DNA of 64,000 bases from Primula veris (lineage: Eukaryota; Streptophyta; Magnoliopsida; Ericales; Primulaceae). A program made the translations under genes and the position numbers. Under the pieces are notes generated by a model, which did not search any database, was not told the DNA's origin, and saw only the letters and a program-made list of their open reading frames with translations. The DNA lies in NCBI GenBank assembly GCA_963682055.1, contig OY821741.1, positions 1,123,501-1,187,500 on the forward strand. Reading direction: 5' to 3'. Positions 43,385 through 55,223 of the stretch are shown in pieces (positions within the stretch are counted from its first letter, which is position 1; each line of letters opens with the position of its first letter).

Positions 43385-43730
43385 TTCAATTTTCGGTACT
43401 TTGTAATCATAATATGTAAAGGGTCTGCTTTATTTTTTATCAAAATATTTTAATTCAGTTTTTATACTTTATTAATAGAAAGAGTGTAACTTTGTATTCA
43501 CATGGTATCAATTTGTTTGTAGTGATATAATATAAATTTTGTTAGAATGATAAATAATTTCACTGAAAATGCAAAATAAACTCTTTTGTCATATTTATGA
43601 GAATTAATAGTGTTTTTGAACCTTAGGTTACTGTGGGGGATAATTTTTTTATTCAATTTTGTGCTCTATTTTGTGCTTTTATTGATATGAAGGCCTAATT
43701 TTTGTTTTTGGTTAATCTTTTGTCCAAGGG

Positions 43731-44100
43731 AGCTTATTTTATGCTTTCACTGGAGAATTTTTTTGGGAAGTGTGATACCAATGTTACATGTTAAAGGTTT
43801 TATGTTTATAACAATTTTACATCAACGAGGTCGATTTACGTTTATTTGTGCCAAATTTGTATTTCATTTTGTAAAGGAGTAAGCTTTTCAGCTTGTTTGT
43901 GTTTCTACTTTCTACTGATAAAGGTCTAGTAGATATTCTTAAGGTGTTATTGTTAAAAGGTTATAACATCTTATTTTATGCTCAATGGTAGCTTATTTTG
44001 TGCTATCGCTGAAGTTTTTTTTTTTTTGGAAGTGTGATACCTGTGTTATATGTTACATGTTTATAGCAATTTTACATCGAAGAGGTCGATTTAGGATAAG
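43731..44100 (+). repeat. Duplicated block in the PHAX 5'-UTR intron
   Basis: 43731-43840 and 43985-44095 share AGCTTATTTTATGCTTTCACTG, GGAAGTGTGATACC, CAATTTTACATC and GAGGTCGATTTA in order, about 250 bp apart. It lies upstream of the acceptor at 44135. Confidence 0.65.
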
Positions 44101-44147
44101 TTATTCATGCCCAGTTTGTATTTCGCATGTTGCAGCTTTTGTACTTA

Positions 44148-47100
44148 ATGGATGGAGGGGGGAGCATATTAGATTCTATATTAGAGGAAGATTCTGATGA
44201 TTTTGAGATGGGCATAGAAGAAGGAGAGTTGGTTGGGTTAGAACGGGAGCTGGTGGGATTGGATTTAAAGAATGATGCTGTACAAAATGTCGGTGAAAAT
44301 ATTACTTTAGCAAATCAAGAAGCTGATAGCAACCAAAGTAAGCGTCTGAAAAAGAAAAAGAAGAAGAAACCGAGAAATAAGAAAGGAAGGCAAGGATCAG
44401 ATGTGATTGGTATCACAAGGTAATGGTCTTAGAATCGGTCTCTTTCCGATTTCACTTATCATGATATTATTTGCCTTTAGTTTCTGTCTTTCTGATTTGA
44501 TCTAGATTTGAATAAAGGAATGATGTTCTTTCATTGGATTTTGAGACTTGGTATCAGTAGGAATTTGTGTTTGATTAGAAAGGCAATGTTGCCTTTAAAC
44601 ATCAGACAGGACTTTTTTTAAAAGGCTGAACTCAACAAATGATGAAGTTGTTTATAAGACTCAGATTTTCAGATACATACTAATAATCATTTCAAACACA
44701 TAATCTTTGTACTCTAGTACCAAAACTACGACACAAGTAAAAAAAACTTGCCCTTTCATTGCTTGATGGGTCGAGTAATTGTAGTGGAGTGTATCTTTAA
44801 TGTGAGGTTTCTAGATAATCACTGTAATAGTCATTTCATATATATGGTGCTAATACTTAAGTACCAAAAGTGTCATGCAATTGTGATTGGACTCATAACA
44901 AGCTGCTAAACATAGAATGAATCTTTTAGAAATTTTTTTATCGAATGCATCGTAAATGCAATTGATGGAAGTGTGTGCGTGTGTGTGTGTTGGGGCCTAG
45001 CGGGTGGGCAACTTCTTATCTATACATTTTTGTGTATGTTGGTACTTTTGGAATCCCATCCTTCGTTCGTATTGTGAGGCCCGTCCTTGTTTTGTTAGAC
45101 ACAGTGTATCTTGCTTTGTAAGATGACACGGAACTAAAAACTTAATAAAGTTGAAAGAGTATTGCATTGCATTGTTAGAAAGCCTTAGAAGTCAGTCTAT
45201 GGACAGTAAACATATGGGTGAACAAGAATCCCTATGCTTAGTGATTGGCACTTTAAAATCAACTACATGTAAGTCTGATCCCTTGCTTTTAGTTTGATTG
45301 ATAATGATAGTATAGGGGCATAGATTAGCCTATCGTGCTCTTTATTCTGACTTGGGATAATGACTTAGCATTGCAGTTACATATGCATGCTCTAGTTTTG
45401 GTACATATACTTAGCATGTCTTTTGAAGTCATGTCACTTCTTTTGGTACAAATAGTACACCAATCTTGCACATATACGGACCTTTTTCTACAGTTTCGAT
45501 TGCATAGCTATTTTTTTTTTTTATTCACTTTCCTCTTCTATCAGTTTTATTTTTGACATATTCCAATCCTTAAAAAAGTGTTTGCTTATGTCAACAAGAA
45601 CCCTGTTGTGTGGTATAAATGAAACTGTTAAGAGCTAAAGTTGTCTAGTTATCATTAATCCACCCCATAATACTTGCTGGAAGGGAAATGAACTTCTCCT
45701 GGAAATATACTTCTACAGGCAGTTTACTTCTCCTGGAAAGTATAACAGTTTTTTTTTTTTTTTTTTTTTTTTTTTATCCCAGGTTTGTTGAAGATGTTTG
45801 TAAACGCTTGAAGGCGAGAAAAAGACATCTGGTTTACACTGCTGTTGGTTGCCTGGGCGTTTCCGCTTTGAGTGATCTCATGAAAGAGGTACTGTTTTTA
45901 TCTTTACCTAATACACAAGAGGAGGTTTTTATGTTTTAACTTTGGTTAAATAAGACTTCTTTTTTGCTAGAGGTGTTGATAATGCTCTATGTAATATAGA
46001 ATGGTGGTTCTGCAAGTTGTGAAACCCCAAAATATATACGCTGAGTTGTACGTTTCCAAATTTTAAAGATCTTGTTCTGTCATCTCTATGTTTCCTGTAT
46101 TTTCTTTTTTGGGGGTAGGAGAGCTAGTTGGCTTATGTAAAAGTGACAAATTGGCATGTTTGGGACATAGTAGGTTGCGGTTGTTCTTACTAAGAGTGTG
46201 CATCAAAGTTATGTTATTTTCAGAAACATTTTATTGACAAAACTTTTATTTTCTCTCTCACTAGACCATATTTTTTTTATACATTTGTGTTAGAATCCAT
46301 ATTCCTTTACCATTAAAAGGCCTCGAAATGGTAAGGATGAAAACTTTTTATAAACCACATTTTTTTATACATTTGTGTTAGAATCCATATTCCTTTACCA
46401 TTAAAAGGCCTCGAAATGGTAAGTATGGAAACTCTTTATAAACCACAGGCTTGATCGATATTACATCGATGTGGGATAATATAACTCTAACACTCCCCCT
46501 CGCTCGTGGCCCGACATTTCAAGGGTCCAACGAGCGGATATAATAAACGGGTGGAGGTGAGACCCAACATCGATGGCCCGCTCTGATACCATGTTAGAAT
46601 CCATATTCCTTTACCATTAAAAGGCCTCGAAATGGTAAGGATGGAAACTCTTTATAAACCACAGGCTTGATCGATATTACGTCGATGTGGGATAATATAA
46701 CTCTTAACAATTTGAAATTATATATCGTACTAGATTAGAACATATGTGTTCTTTACTTTATTTTTGAGAGATTAGGTAAATGGACAAAAGAACGGATGTT
46801 TGTGAAGACATGTAGTTGCTCATTACTAAGTTTGTTTTCAAATCGTATTCCGTTAAATTAAGTTCCATTGCTGAACTTCTAGGTGGATGCAATTCAAGCG
46901 TGTGGAGATCAGAAAGTTGCTAACGGGAACCGATATAGAAGTGGCGGTGGCATATTATGGAATGTCTTGAAAACTAGAGATCCAAATGCTTATAAAGAAA
47001 TAATGAAGAAGGCGAGTGGATGTGAGGTTTGTTGCCATACTTTTTCTGTGTCCTTTTTCTTTGTCACGTGCATACACATTAAAGTTTAAACACCATAAAC

Positions 47101-48658
47101 TGTTTTGCATTTTGACTATCATGATTTTGTTCGTTCTAGAATTTTGGGAAGAAAATGATTTACATGTTGCTATGTAGCTTAAGTAGTTATGCTTTTGTTA
47201 TTACATGGTAGGATGATGCAATACAAAGATCTTATTTTGATTGGCCTATAGTTATGAAGAAATTGCCTATATATCATGCTCATAGGGAAGTTGCATTATG
47301 TGAAAAAATAAGGGTCTGTCTCACCCAATATCAGAATGAGTTTCTGCTTGTTTGGTCTGGTTTAGGACCAAAAACATAACTTTCAAGGACTTTACTGTTA
47401 TCGTGTCATTTAATTTTGATAACCTTCTGGAGATGGGTGTTTATAAGATGATTCACTTAAAACAATTTTGGGAATGAATCTGCAGAACGAGTTTCTTGTA
47501 ATAGCTTTGTCTATTAAACTAGAAACAGTTTCAGAAACAGTACCGAGTGTATCACATTGGTATGAGTAAAAAAGTAGAAGCTGTATTTTCTATCATCAAC
47601 ATTTTTTTTGGTGCTGTTTAGCTTTAGGCTTTGATTAACTCTTACGAAAATTTCAGGACAGTGTATCGAATAAAAGGCTATCCTCATTTGATTTCTGAAT
47701 GATTATAAGACCGTTACTTGTTAAAATCAACTACGTGTTTGGTCATTCTGCCTTAACTTTTTTCCTACTTTTTATATATATAAGAAATTCCATATTTTGT
47801 TATCACCATTTAAAGCTTTTCATTTGCTTCTTTGTAGTCCATGGTTCTGTGACTTTTATTATCACTGCCTCTTCATTTGAAACTTGTATATTCGAGTGTT
47901 TCCTAGAGCATGTTTAACGAAGTTGCATATTCGGGATCCATTCGGTTGATATTTTCATTTGCATTTTTAGGATAAAGTTTTTGCATAAATTCTTTCATGG
48001 GCAACTTGGGTTGATGTCAATAAAACATATTTTTGTTAGTTTGACATTTGAGTGTTTTAGATGTGTTGAAAATTACACTTATAATATAGTATCTGAGCTT
48101 TCCAATCACTCCTCAGCCCTCACCTTAAAATACCTAAAACGGAAACTAACTCCGTACAAGTCTTTCGGACCAACAATATTAAAAATTACACTAAGAACCA
48201 TACCAAATGAAGTGAAATTTGTGACCTCTTCTCTTTCACCTTCCTGTTTGGCCTTAATTTGTTTCACTTTTACTTATTTTTATTAACGTTTGCTTCACTG
48301 CTATAGAATATAATAGTACCATCTTTTTATTGTAGCTCACTTTGCGGAATTTTTATTTATTTGGTTGACAGTGACCAAGTATAATTAACATTTTCCCTTC
48401 TGTTATTTTGCTATCTTCCAGAATCTATTCAGGGAGCAAAACAAAGTGCAAGTCTTAGTTCACAACAAACCGGTTTCTTCTGAAAGAGTGCATCCGGAAC
48501 CAGAACCTAGCAGTGAGAGATTTTCTAATAGCAGACCCATTGAGAATCCACTCGATAACTCAAAATTAGAAGAAAAGCGTGCACCTGTCCTTGATAGAAT
48601 AAGAATGCCTGTTTCGTACGACGACCTAATAGAAGAAGGACAGATAGAAACGACGTAA
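44148..48658 (+). CDS. PHAX-like snRNA export adaptor (PHAX RNA-binding domain)
   Basis: Four coding exons join into 253 codons including stop with correct phases: 44148-44419, 45783-45888, 46883-47026 and 48422-48658. The start ATG lies 12 nt after a likely 5'-UTR intron acceptor (TTGCAG, ending 44135). The N-terminus is acidic (ILEEDSDDFEMGIEEGEL), then very basic (KRLKKKKKKKPRNKKGR). The PHAX RNA-binding domain spans exons 2-3: VEDVCKRLKARKRHLVYTAV, LMKEVDAIQACGDQKVANGN and YRSGGGILWNVLKTR. The C-terminus ends with VLDRIRMPVSYDDLIEEGQI, a short segment typical of plant members. In animals PHAX bridges m7G-capped snRNA, the cap-binding complex and CRM1 for nuclear export; the plant protein is assumed similar. 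A TRIM element sits in the intron between 45889 and 46882. No defect seen. Confidence 0.92.
46288..46375. repeat. Tandem copy of the TRIM left LTR edge and target site
   Basis: 46288-46359 repeats the first 72 bp of the LTR that starts at 46376, with a few differences, and is followed by the same TTTTTTATACATTTG target sequence. The unit (about 88 bp) was duplicated after the TRIM inserted; ACCACA in the LTR and ACCATA in the flank may have provided the microhomology. Confidence 0.85.
46376..46709 (-). mobile_element. TRIM retrotransposon in a PHAX intron (TSD ATTTG)
   Basis: Two LTRs of 117 and 118 bp (46376-46492 and 46592-46709) begin TGTTAGAATCC and end TAACA. They are flanked by perfect 5-bp repeats ATTTG (46371-46375 and 46710-46714). 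The internal domain is 99 bp: on the minus strand it opens with the primer-binding site TGGTATCAGAGCGGGCC right after the right LTR and ends with a GAGGGGGAG purine tract before the left LTR. The element therefore points against the PHAX gene. No protein is encoded. It is not the Cassandra family, as it lacks 5S-like sequence. Confidence 0.93.
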
Positions 48659-50307
48659 TATCTGGTGGAACCTGCATTGGAAACTAACAAGAATATTTGT
48701 TTTTTTTTTATTTTGTTTTCCCTGTGTTTCGCTTCTTTGTTTCGAGCTACTGAGGTCACTTTACTTTTTACCTTCCTGGACCTTGCTGAATACATATTAT
48801 TTTTGAAAAAGTAAGAAAATATGAAAGGAACAAAAGAAGAAAAAATCTTACAGTTTTGCTGCTTTAGTTCGTTACGGGGAGCTGACGATTTTCTTTCTGG
48901 AAGAGTTTAGCTGCTTATGTACATAATTATTATGGACGTAACTACATATGAAGAATAACTGAGACTGATACTTAACTTTGTTGATTAGAAGTTGTACTGA
49001 GGAGATCAGAATGTTTTGATGTGAACAGTGTTGTATCGGAAAAAGATTATTAGGAGATGAGCTAGATACCGAAGATAGTCGATGCTTTAGCTCGTAATTG
49101 TAAAAAAAGTTTACCATTTCATTTTGCTTTACGTCTATTAAATTCAATTAATAGTCTAATCTTCTCGTATAAAAAGTTGCAACTTTACGTACGGACTATT
49201 AATTGTTCTAATAGTTCCTGATGGACCTGATATCGTTCATTGTTGTGTTCTTGTGCCTATACATACGATCGAGAGGAGTATTGTAAACCATAAGTTAATC
49301 TGTATTTGTTCAAATTTAGCTTACAATTTTTGTTGAATTACTATCTCAATTTGTTATAGTCGGAATATTTCTCTTTCTTGTGGGTATGAACACTCATGCG
49401 ATCTCCTCTACAACGATACTTCATCAGTCCAAAGTCTATAACTAATGTTGATTTACTAATTAAATAACCCAAGAGCATGCGAATTTGAGTTTAATACTTT
49501 ACTCTGTAGCTGGTTTCCGTTTTTTCAACTTACGTTTAAAGGTACAATAGATACGATTACAACAACGATACAGTGTCGACGTTCCAATGTCCAACGTAAA
49601 CTTAATATGTACCATAAAAAAATGAAAAAAATGAAACAAACAAGAAAACACATTAAGTTGTTGCGAGACTAACAAACAGGAAAAACAAAGCATAAAATTA
49701 TCTGCTTGTAGCTAGTATAAATAGTCTTGTTTATTGTATCTTTTAAGTAAAAATGTTGGACCTTTTGAGGATTAGAAAAAGATTGTTATTAAGCTTTTTG
49801 AGTCTTTTTCAAAAGAAAAAGAAAAGCTTTTTGAGTAGAACAACCCAGAAAAGCTTAACAATAAAAAGCCACGCGTTTCTTTTTTAAGGCATTGTTTGGA
49901 TGCAACTTTTAGCTCGGTCCATGCAAGGACCCAAAAGCTAGCTCCTAACATCAATGTGCTGTTAAAATTCCAATATTCTTACCTTTACTTTTTTAGTAAA
50001 GCGAACAAAACTTTATAGCTGTGTCTCAACAATCGATGCCAAATGCGTTTTCAGTGTATATATTCCAAATGCGTTTTCGGTGTGTATAAAATTCAAGAAG
50101 AAGATACTGAATCCGATACTTAATTATAATGTATTGTTCTCTCGGTTGCTTCTTAGCGAGTAGAAATCTATTTGATCCTTTTTAGTCTTAGTTGCCGTGT
50201 TAATATTCACCAGCGATGGAATGGTAGCGAGACCGCGTAAATCGTAATTCAAGCTATCGATATCTTAAAAATTCTTTAAAATTCTCAAATTATGAATTAG
50301 TAACAAA
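48659..50307. other. Intergenic region between PHAX and the AG-peptide relic
   Basis: The first 150-200 bp are the probable 3' UTR of PHAX. 49215-49345 is the inverted partner of 27770-27890. A short tandem (CCAAATGCGTTTTC, twice) lies at 50039-50078. No gene is supported. Confidence 0.5.
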
Positions 50308-50382
50308 TTATGAGGCTGGGCCAGGGGCCCGAGAATCGACGGCGATGGAAGCTCCGATGAGAGAGAATGCGATAAGGATGAG
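50308..50382 (-). pseudogene. AG-peptide gene relic
   Basis: On the minus strand this reads LILIAFSLIGASIAVDSRAPGPAS and then a stop, which aligns with residues 11-34 of the intact AG-peptide gene 1 kb away (LLIVFALIGASLATDAPAPSP). It lacks the start, the beginning of the signal peptide and the whole GPI-anchor tail. Its right edge coincides with the start of a dispersed repeat unit at 50381. Confidence 0.7.
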
Positions 50383-51010
50383 AGAAATTCTATTTGGTCC
50401 CTTAAGTATTAGTTGTTACAGTAATAATCCCCCAACTATGAAATAGTAACAAATGTTAGACAATCTACTAGCAAATTATATTTTGTAGTTTATGTGTATT
50501 GTATAGAGATGGGCCAGATGGCTATAATTTTCAGAGAAATTCTATTCGGTCCCTGAAGTTTTGATTTCTACACTAGCAGTCCCCAAATTATGAAAAAGTA
50601 ACAAAACTTAGACAACCTACTAGCTTTAATTGAGCAAATTTTTGATGTATCAAATGAACTAATACTTGCTCTTAAGCAAAATTCACACATATTATTGTTT
50701 TAAATAGTATCAAACTACTTGCTTTAATTTAATTGTGAAAAAAAATTATGAATAAAAAAACAAAGATTTGCTCTAGGATCAAACAATTTATTTATTTTTA
50801 AAAAGAGTGAAACAGTAGCTCAAAATGAATTAAAATGCATTAAATCATAAATAAAAAAACATAACACAAAATCCATCATACTAATAATTATAAAGAAAAA
50901 AGCTTGTAGAACCCCAAATTATCAGAGAAATTCTATTCGGTCCCTTAAGTTGTAATTTCCACAGAAATAGTCCCCAAAATACCAAATAGTAACAAATTTT
51001 GGCAATTTTT
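50381..51010. repeat. Three copies of an AGAGAAATTCTATTCGGTCCCT repeat
   Basis: Units start at 50381, 50533 and 50924 and share GAGAAATTCTATTCGGTCCC, then AGTCCCCAAA, TATGAAA.AGTAACAAA, TTAGACAA and CTACTAGC over about 95 bp. Spacer lengths differ (152 and 391 bp), so they are separate insertions or a stretched tandem array. Confidence 0.75.
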
Positions 51011-51293
51011 TTAACTAATATTTGCTCTTAAGCGAAGTAAGCTCATAGAATCCCACAATATCACAAATTAGAAATAAACAAAGTTTTCAAAAAAAAAAAA
51101 ACTTAAAATGAAGCAAAATACATGCACCAAACCATAAATAAAAAAAACATAAACACAAATCGATGATATTAATATTAGAAAACACAACCGAGATAGTGAA
51201 ACATAGATAATTATTATAAAAAAAAAAAAAAAACTCTAAAAACCTCACATAGCTACTAAATAGTTACATACATATATATATATATAACTGAAT

Positions 51294-51485
51294 TCAGTTC
51301 CTGAGTGCGGATCCGAAGAGGATGACGGCGATTCCTGCGAGAAATGAGGCGGCGAGGGATGGGAAGGTACCGATGGCGGAGGAAGAAAGGGGGCTGGGTG
51401 CGGGAGCATCGGTAGCGAGAGAAGCTCCGATGAGAGCGAAAACGATGAGGAGGATGGTTAGAGAGAGAGTATATATGGATGCCAT
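51294..51485 (-). CDS. Arabinogalactan peptide (AG-peptide, GPI-anchored)
   Basis: A 63-residue frame from 51485 to 51294. Residues 1-25 (MASIYTLSLTILLIVFALIG onward) form a signal peptide cleaved near LAT-DA. The mature core is tiny and contains APAPSP, the Hyp/Pro-Ala motif that is O-glycosylated with arabinogalactan. The hydrophobic tail (LAASFLAGIAVILFGSAL) is the GPI-attachment signal. This matches the AGP12/13/14 class of about 60 residues, which act at the plasma membrane and wall surface. A TATAAATA box lies about 150 bp upstream (51635-51642), and the leader contains repeats of an AGAGAGAGAAATATTTGTATGT-like unit. A truncated relative lies 1 kb downstream. GC content is higher than the surroundings, as usual for Pro/Ala-rich codons. 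Confidence 0.93.
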   Translation of the reverse strand: MASIYTLSLTILLIVFALIGASLATDAPAPSPLSSSAIGTFPSLAASFLAGIAVILFGSALRN

Positions 51486-51489
51486 TGTT

Positions 51490-51600
51490 GTGTTATAGAT
51501 ATAGAGAGAGAAATATATTTGTATGTATGTATAGAGAGAGAAATATTTGTATATATAGAGAGAGAAATATTTGTATGTATAGAGAGAGAGAGTGTGGGTG
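51490..51600 (-). repeat. Tandem 24-bp-type repeats in the AG-peptide leader
   Basis: Four near-copies of ATAGAGAGAGAAATATTTGTATGT fill most of the expected 5' UTR, and end in a longer AG run. Confidence 0.8.
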
Positions 51601-51634
51601 GTTCAACTAAGGAGAAATGAGGAGGGGGAGAAGG

Positions 51635-51642
51635 TATTTATA
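51635..51642 (-). promoter_or_regulatory. TATA box of the AG-peptide gene
   Basis: TATAAATA on the minus strand, 150-157 bp upstream of the start codon, consistent with a leader of about 115-125 nt. Confidence 0.7.
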
Positions 51643-51659
51643 GGGTTTCGTTACTAAGG

Positions 51660-53079
51660 CTCGTCTGTTGGCAATTTTGCGGGTTTCAACTCGACAAAGT
51701 TACATTTGATCCGACCCGATCCGACCCGACTCATTTGATCCGTTTTTAAAAAAATATTTTTTTCTTTTTAAAAAATAAATCTCATAAATGTCAAAGATTT
51801 GAAATAAAATTTGTTAGTTATATTAAAAAATCATTTGATTTAGAACTATAATATAAAAATAATATAAAATAGAAAGTTTAATATATATGAAAAGGATGAG
51901 AGAGTGTGTTAAGTTGCAATTTTTTCCAAAAATATCTCAATATTTTTTTCTTAATTACCATATTACCTATTTTCATAAAAAATAAAAATTAATTACAATA
52001 TTTCTTCATTTTAACTATACAAAATTTATTATATCCTATTTTTTTTTGTCTAAATATTTGTATAATCATCATAATTTATATCATTTTTTTTATAACCTAT
52101 ATTTTTTTTTTATAATCTATATTTTTTTTTCTTAATATTTATATTATTATCACAATTTATAACGACTCAACAACGCGGGGTATAACGACTCAACACCACG
52201 TGAGTATGGTTTCCTGGTATATATACATGTATATGTATGATTGGAATCCAGCAAGCATAGCACTACAAACATGTAGCTAAACGAACAAAAATCATTAAAG
52301 GGATTAGCACTAATGGTACCATAGTTTCATATGAATTCTACATTAGTTGTACTAATAGCACCATAATTTCTGTTGCAACAAAAACAACTCATAGTTTCTA
52401 AAGTTGAAAATTTAGTTGCAAGTTTTTTAATAATTTAATTTGATATATTCGTGTTTTTCAACAATTTCCCTCTCTCATTTTAAGAATCAATAAATGAAAG
52501 AGTATATTAACAGCAAACAAAGACACACTAATGGTCATACACAAACTCAACATGTGCAATCCGTTGTATAATCTGTTATCTATACATGACAAGATTGCGT
52601 AGTTTGTCTGGCTATGAAAACCAGCACACGTTCATACTCTCACATAACTATAAAACTTCTCTAATGCATTTTGTTTCAAGTTTTATGCAATCATTTTTTT
52701 CTTTCAAATACTTTGTATCTATAACCCACAAACAGTAAAGAATCAACTACAAACTGCTTATAAAAAAAACAAATCATCTGCGTCGGTTTGGTTAGCCCAG
52801 TGCTTCAGACTAACAATCTTAAATACGATGTCGAATATCTAAATATCACATAAGATAGGAGTAAAATTCTCAAATCGTATCAAGAACTAAAAGAAAAAAC
52901 TAATTGTGAAACATGTTCATGGCTTCTAGACCATTTCAATCTTAGTAACAACTTTGAAACCAAATGAAATTTGTACAAAAACTCAAAATACCAATAGTGA
53001 AATAAATCTTTTTCTTTATCATGCGAATATGTTCAAACTCAATATAACTGCAATATGGACCCCATAAGCATGGGAAGAG

Positions 53080-53117
<38 letters not shown>

Positions 53118-54200
53118 TTATATATATATATCCTATCGTATTATTAATATAAGTCAATCCAAATATTTTGATACTGTCCAATTTTGTTCAAATTTTTCAA
53201 AAATACCCTCACTCTAATATTGTAATTACTCTTAAATGTCATCACTCAATTTAAATACATAAATAACTTAAAAAAATATTATTTTTCACACATTTATATT
53301 CCAAACAAAATCGTTGTGTATTTTTTATAAGAGTAAAACATTATGTTAGTATTTATATACGATTGTTAATTAATTATATTTAATCATTCGATATTTAAAT
53401 TTTAAAATACATAAATAACTTAAAAAATGTTATTTTCCACACATTTATATTCCAAACAAAATCGTGTGTATTTTTTTTATAAGAGTAAAACATTATATTA
53501 CTATTTATATACGATTGTTAATTAATTATATTTAATCATTCGATATTTAAAATTTTAAAAAAATATTAATTTTATTTGTCGGGATCATATTTATATCACT
53601 ACATATCGCACACGCAACACGTTGACAACGACTACTAAGTATATATATATTACTAAGTGATAAGTATATATATATAGAGGACACATGTCATGAAAATAAG
53701 AAACAGGCGTCAATATTATTGAAATTGACAGAAATTAGTGTGACAGCTAAGCTAAGACTAATATATTTTCATTTCAACAAAAATAATATAAGACTAATAT
53801 TAGTGTGTACCCCCACTACCACATGCACATGCTTTTAATTTTGCTAACATCCTTCTTTTGCTTTTAATTTACTTTTACTTTTAAAAAACTTTGTTACGTT
53901 TTCTTTTTGATGTTTTCTTACCTTTTCATATTTTGACTGTTGGTTTATGAATTCTAGTTTTAAATCCTATAATGGAGTAATTTGGATGATAAATTATGGA
54001 GTAGTAAACTTTCACTATCCCCTTTAAAAACATTTTTTTTTTTTTCATGAGCGTTGTTATAACCCCCAATATCTGATCCAAAAATCTTACATGCTGATTT
54101 GACGGATTAGATGTACCAAATCATGTATTAAGTGAAAATTGTTTTTCAAAATCACAAACAAAAGTATCACATCAGCGGGTAAGGTTTTTGGGTTAAAAAT
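51660..54200. other. Gene-free AT-rich spacer
   Basis: It holds a long (AT)n stretch at 53080-53135, a tandem duplication at 53253-53555 and a short duplication (ATAACGACTCAACA) near 52160-52190. No gene is supported. Confidence 0.5.
53253..53555. repeat. Tandem duplication, about 152-bp unit, two copies
   Basis: AAATACATAAATAACTTAAA through TTAATCATTCGATATTTAAA is repeated with about five differences (53253-53404 and 53405-53555). Confidence 0.88.
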
Positions 54201-54389
54201 TTGGTAATAAAAAGTATTTTACTTTTTTTCTTTTCTTCTCATGACAAACATTCTCATCAATTAACATTGCCTCAAAAAAAAAAAAATTGTTCACTGTACT
54301 TTTATGTGGAAAATTTAGTTTTTTTAACCTGTGGCGATTGGTTTCCATATCAGTTTTTACTTTTGAGTTCCATTTTCAATTCCGACTAT

Positions 54390-54660
54390 ATACCAGAAAT
54401 GAGTCGTAACCCGAATGCTGTAGATAGGGAAGTTACTGACAGATCCAATGGCTGTGGGAAACAGAGTAACCCTGACTCAGAGTCAGGTACTCTGCCTCCG
54501 CAAGTTAGACGGTATATTGGAATCTGATGCTTTCACTTTTACTAACCTGCAAGTGCATATACAATCTATACAGTTAACTATGGTGTTAAAACACCAAGCT
54601 TGCGAGTCGGACAAATCGACGATCGACATCAACTGTTTAAGATATCCAGACTTGTAGTAG
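54390..54660 (+). other. Unassigned, coding-like segment
   Basis: This block is less AT-rich than its surroundings. One frame reads MSRNPNAVDREVTDRSNGCG then KQSNPDSESGTLPPQVRRY and stops at 54525; an overlapping frame runs 54448-54657. I recognise no family, and no splice model is convincing. It could be a captured gene fragment or chance. Confidence 0.2.
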
Positions 54661-54952
54661 CTTTGGTTGTTTATATGGCTTGATTTGTACAGTAATATTT
54701 CAATATTTTCCTAACTTCCACACAACAATCATAATCATGCATGTGATGTTTGCGTTTTGTAGGACCAAAAATGATGAAAATTAATATTATACACCATGTA
54801 AATGTAAATAGTTGGGAGATTTGATTTCAAGCTTATAGTTTTAGCAATCTAAACTTGGCTTTTGTTCGAATAAGCTACAAATTTTGTCATGCCAACACAA
54901 TATCTAGAAAGAATTTTCCATAGCATAAGAGCTAGAAACTAGAAATATCACC

Positions 54953-55150
54953 ATAAAAGTCGTATATCTATCACAAACTATATATAACCGCTCCGAACCT
55001 CATTTATCTTCTCAAATCTTTTCAATAACCGAAATATTTTCAGAAGTATGGCCTCCAAAGCAATTGGAGCGATTGAGCAAACTTATGCACAAAAAGAAAA
55101 AACCGAGTAGAATCAAGATTATTATAAATGCAACCACAGCCCTCAAAAAC
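54953..55150 (-). pseudogene. Tandem copy of the GT14 gene's 3' end
   Basis: The segment aligns with 55150-55350 in the same orientation. On the minus strand it reads VFEGCGCIYNNLDSTRFFLF then VHKFAQS, matching VFEGRGCIYNNHNTTLCFLF then ARKFAPS in the intact gene, before frame decay; the 3' UTR block (TATATAACCGCTCC) follows. Only the last roughly 40 codons plus UTR were copied, so it is not a functional gene. Confidence 0.8.
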
Positions 55151-55223
55151 CCAATAAAGTCACATATCTATCACAAGGTTATATAACCGCTCCAGACTTG
55201 GTTAATCTTCTTCTCAATATTTT

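Noticed and set aside
52780..52850. tRNA-like string GGTTTGGTTAGCCCAGTGC
   Set aside because: Only a weak box A resemblance; no box B at the right distance with the required bases.
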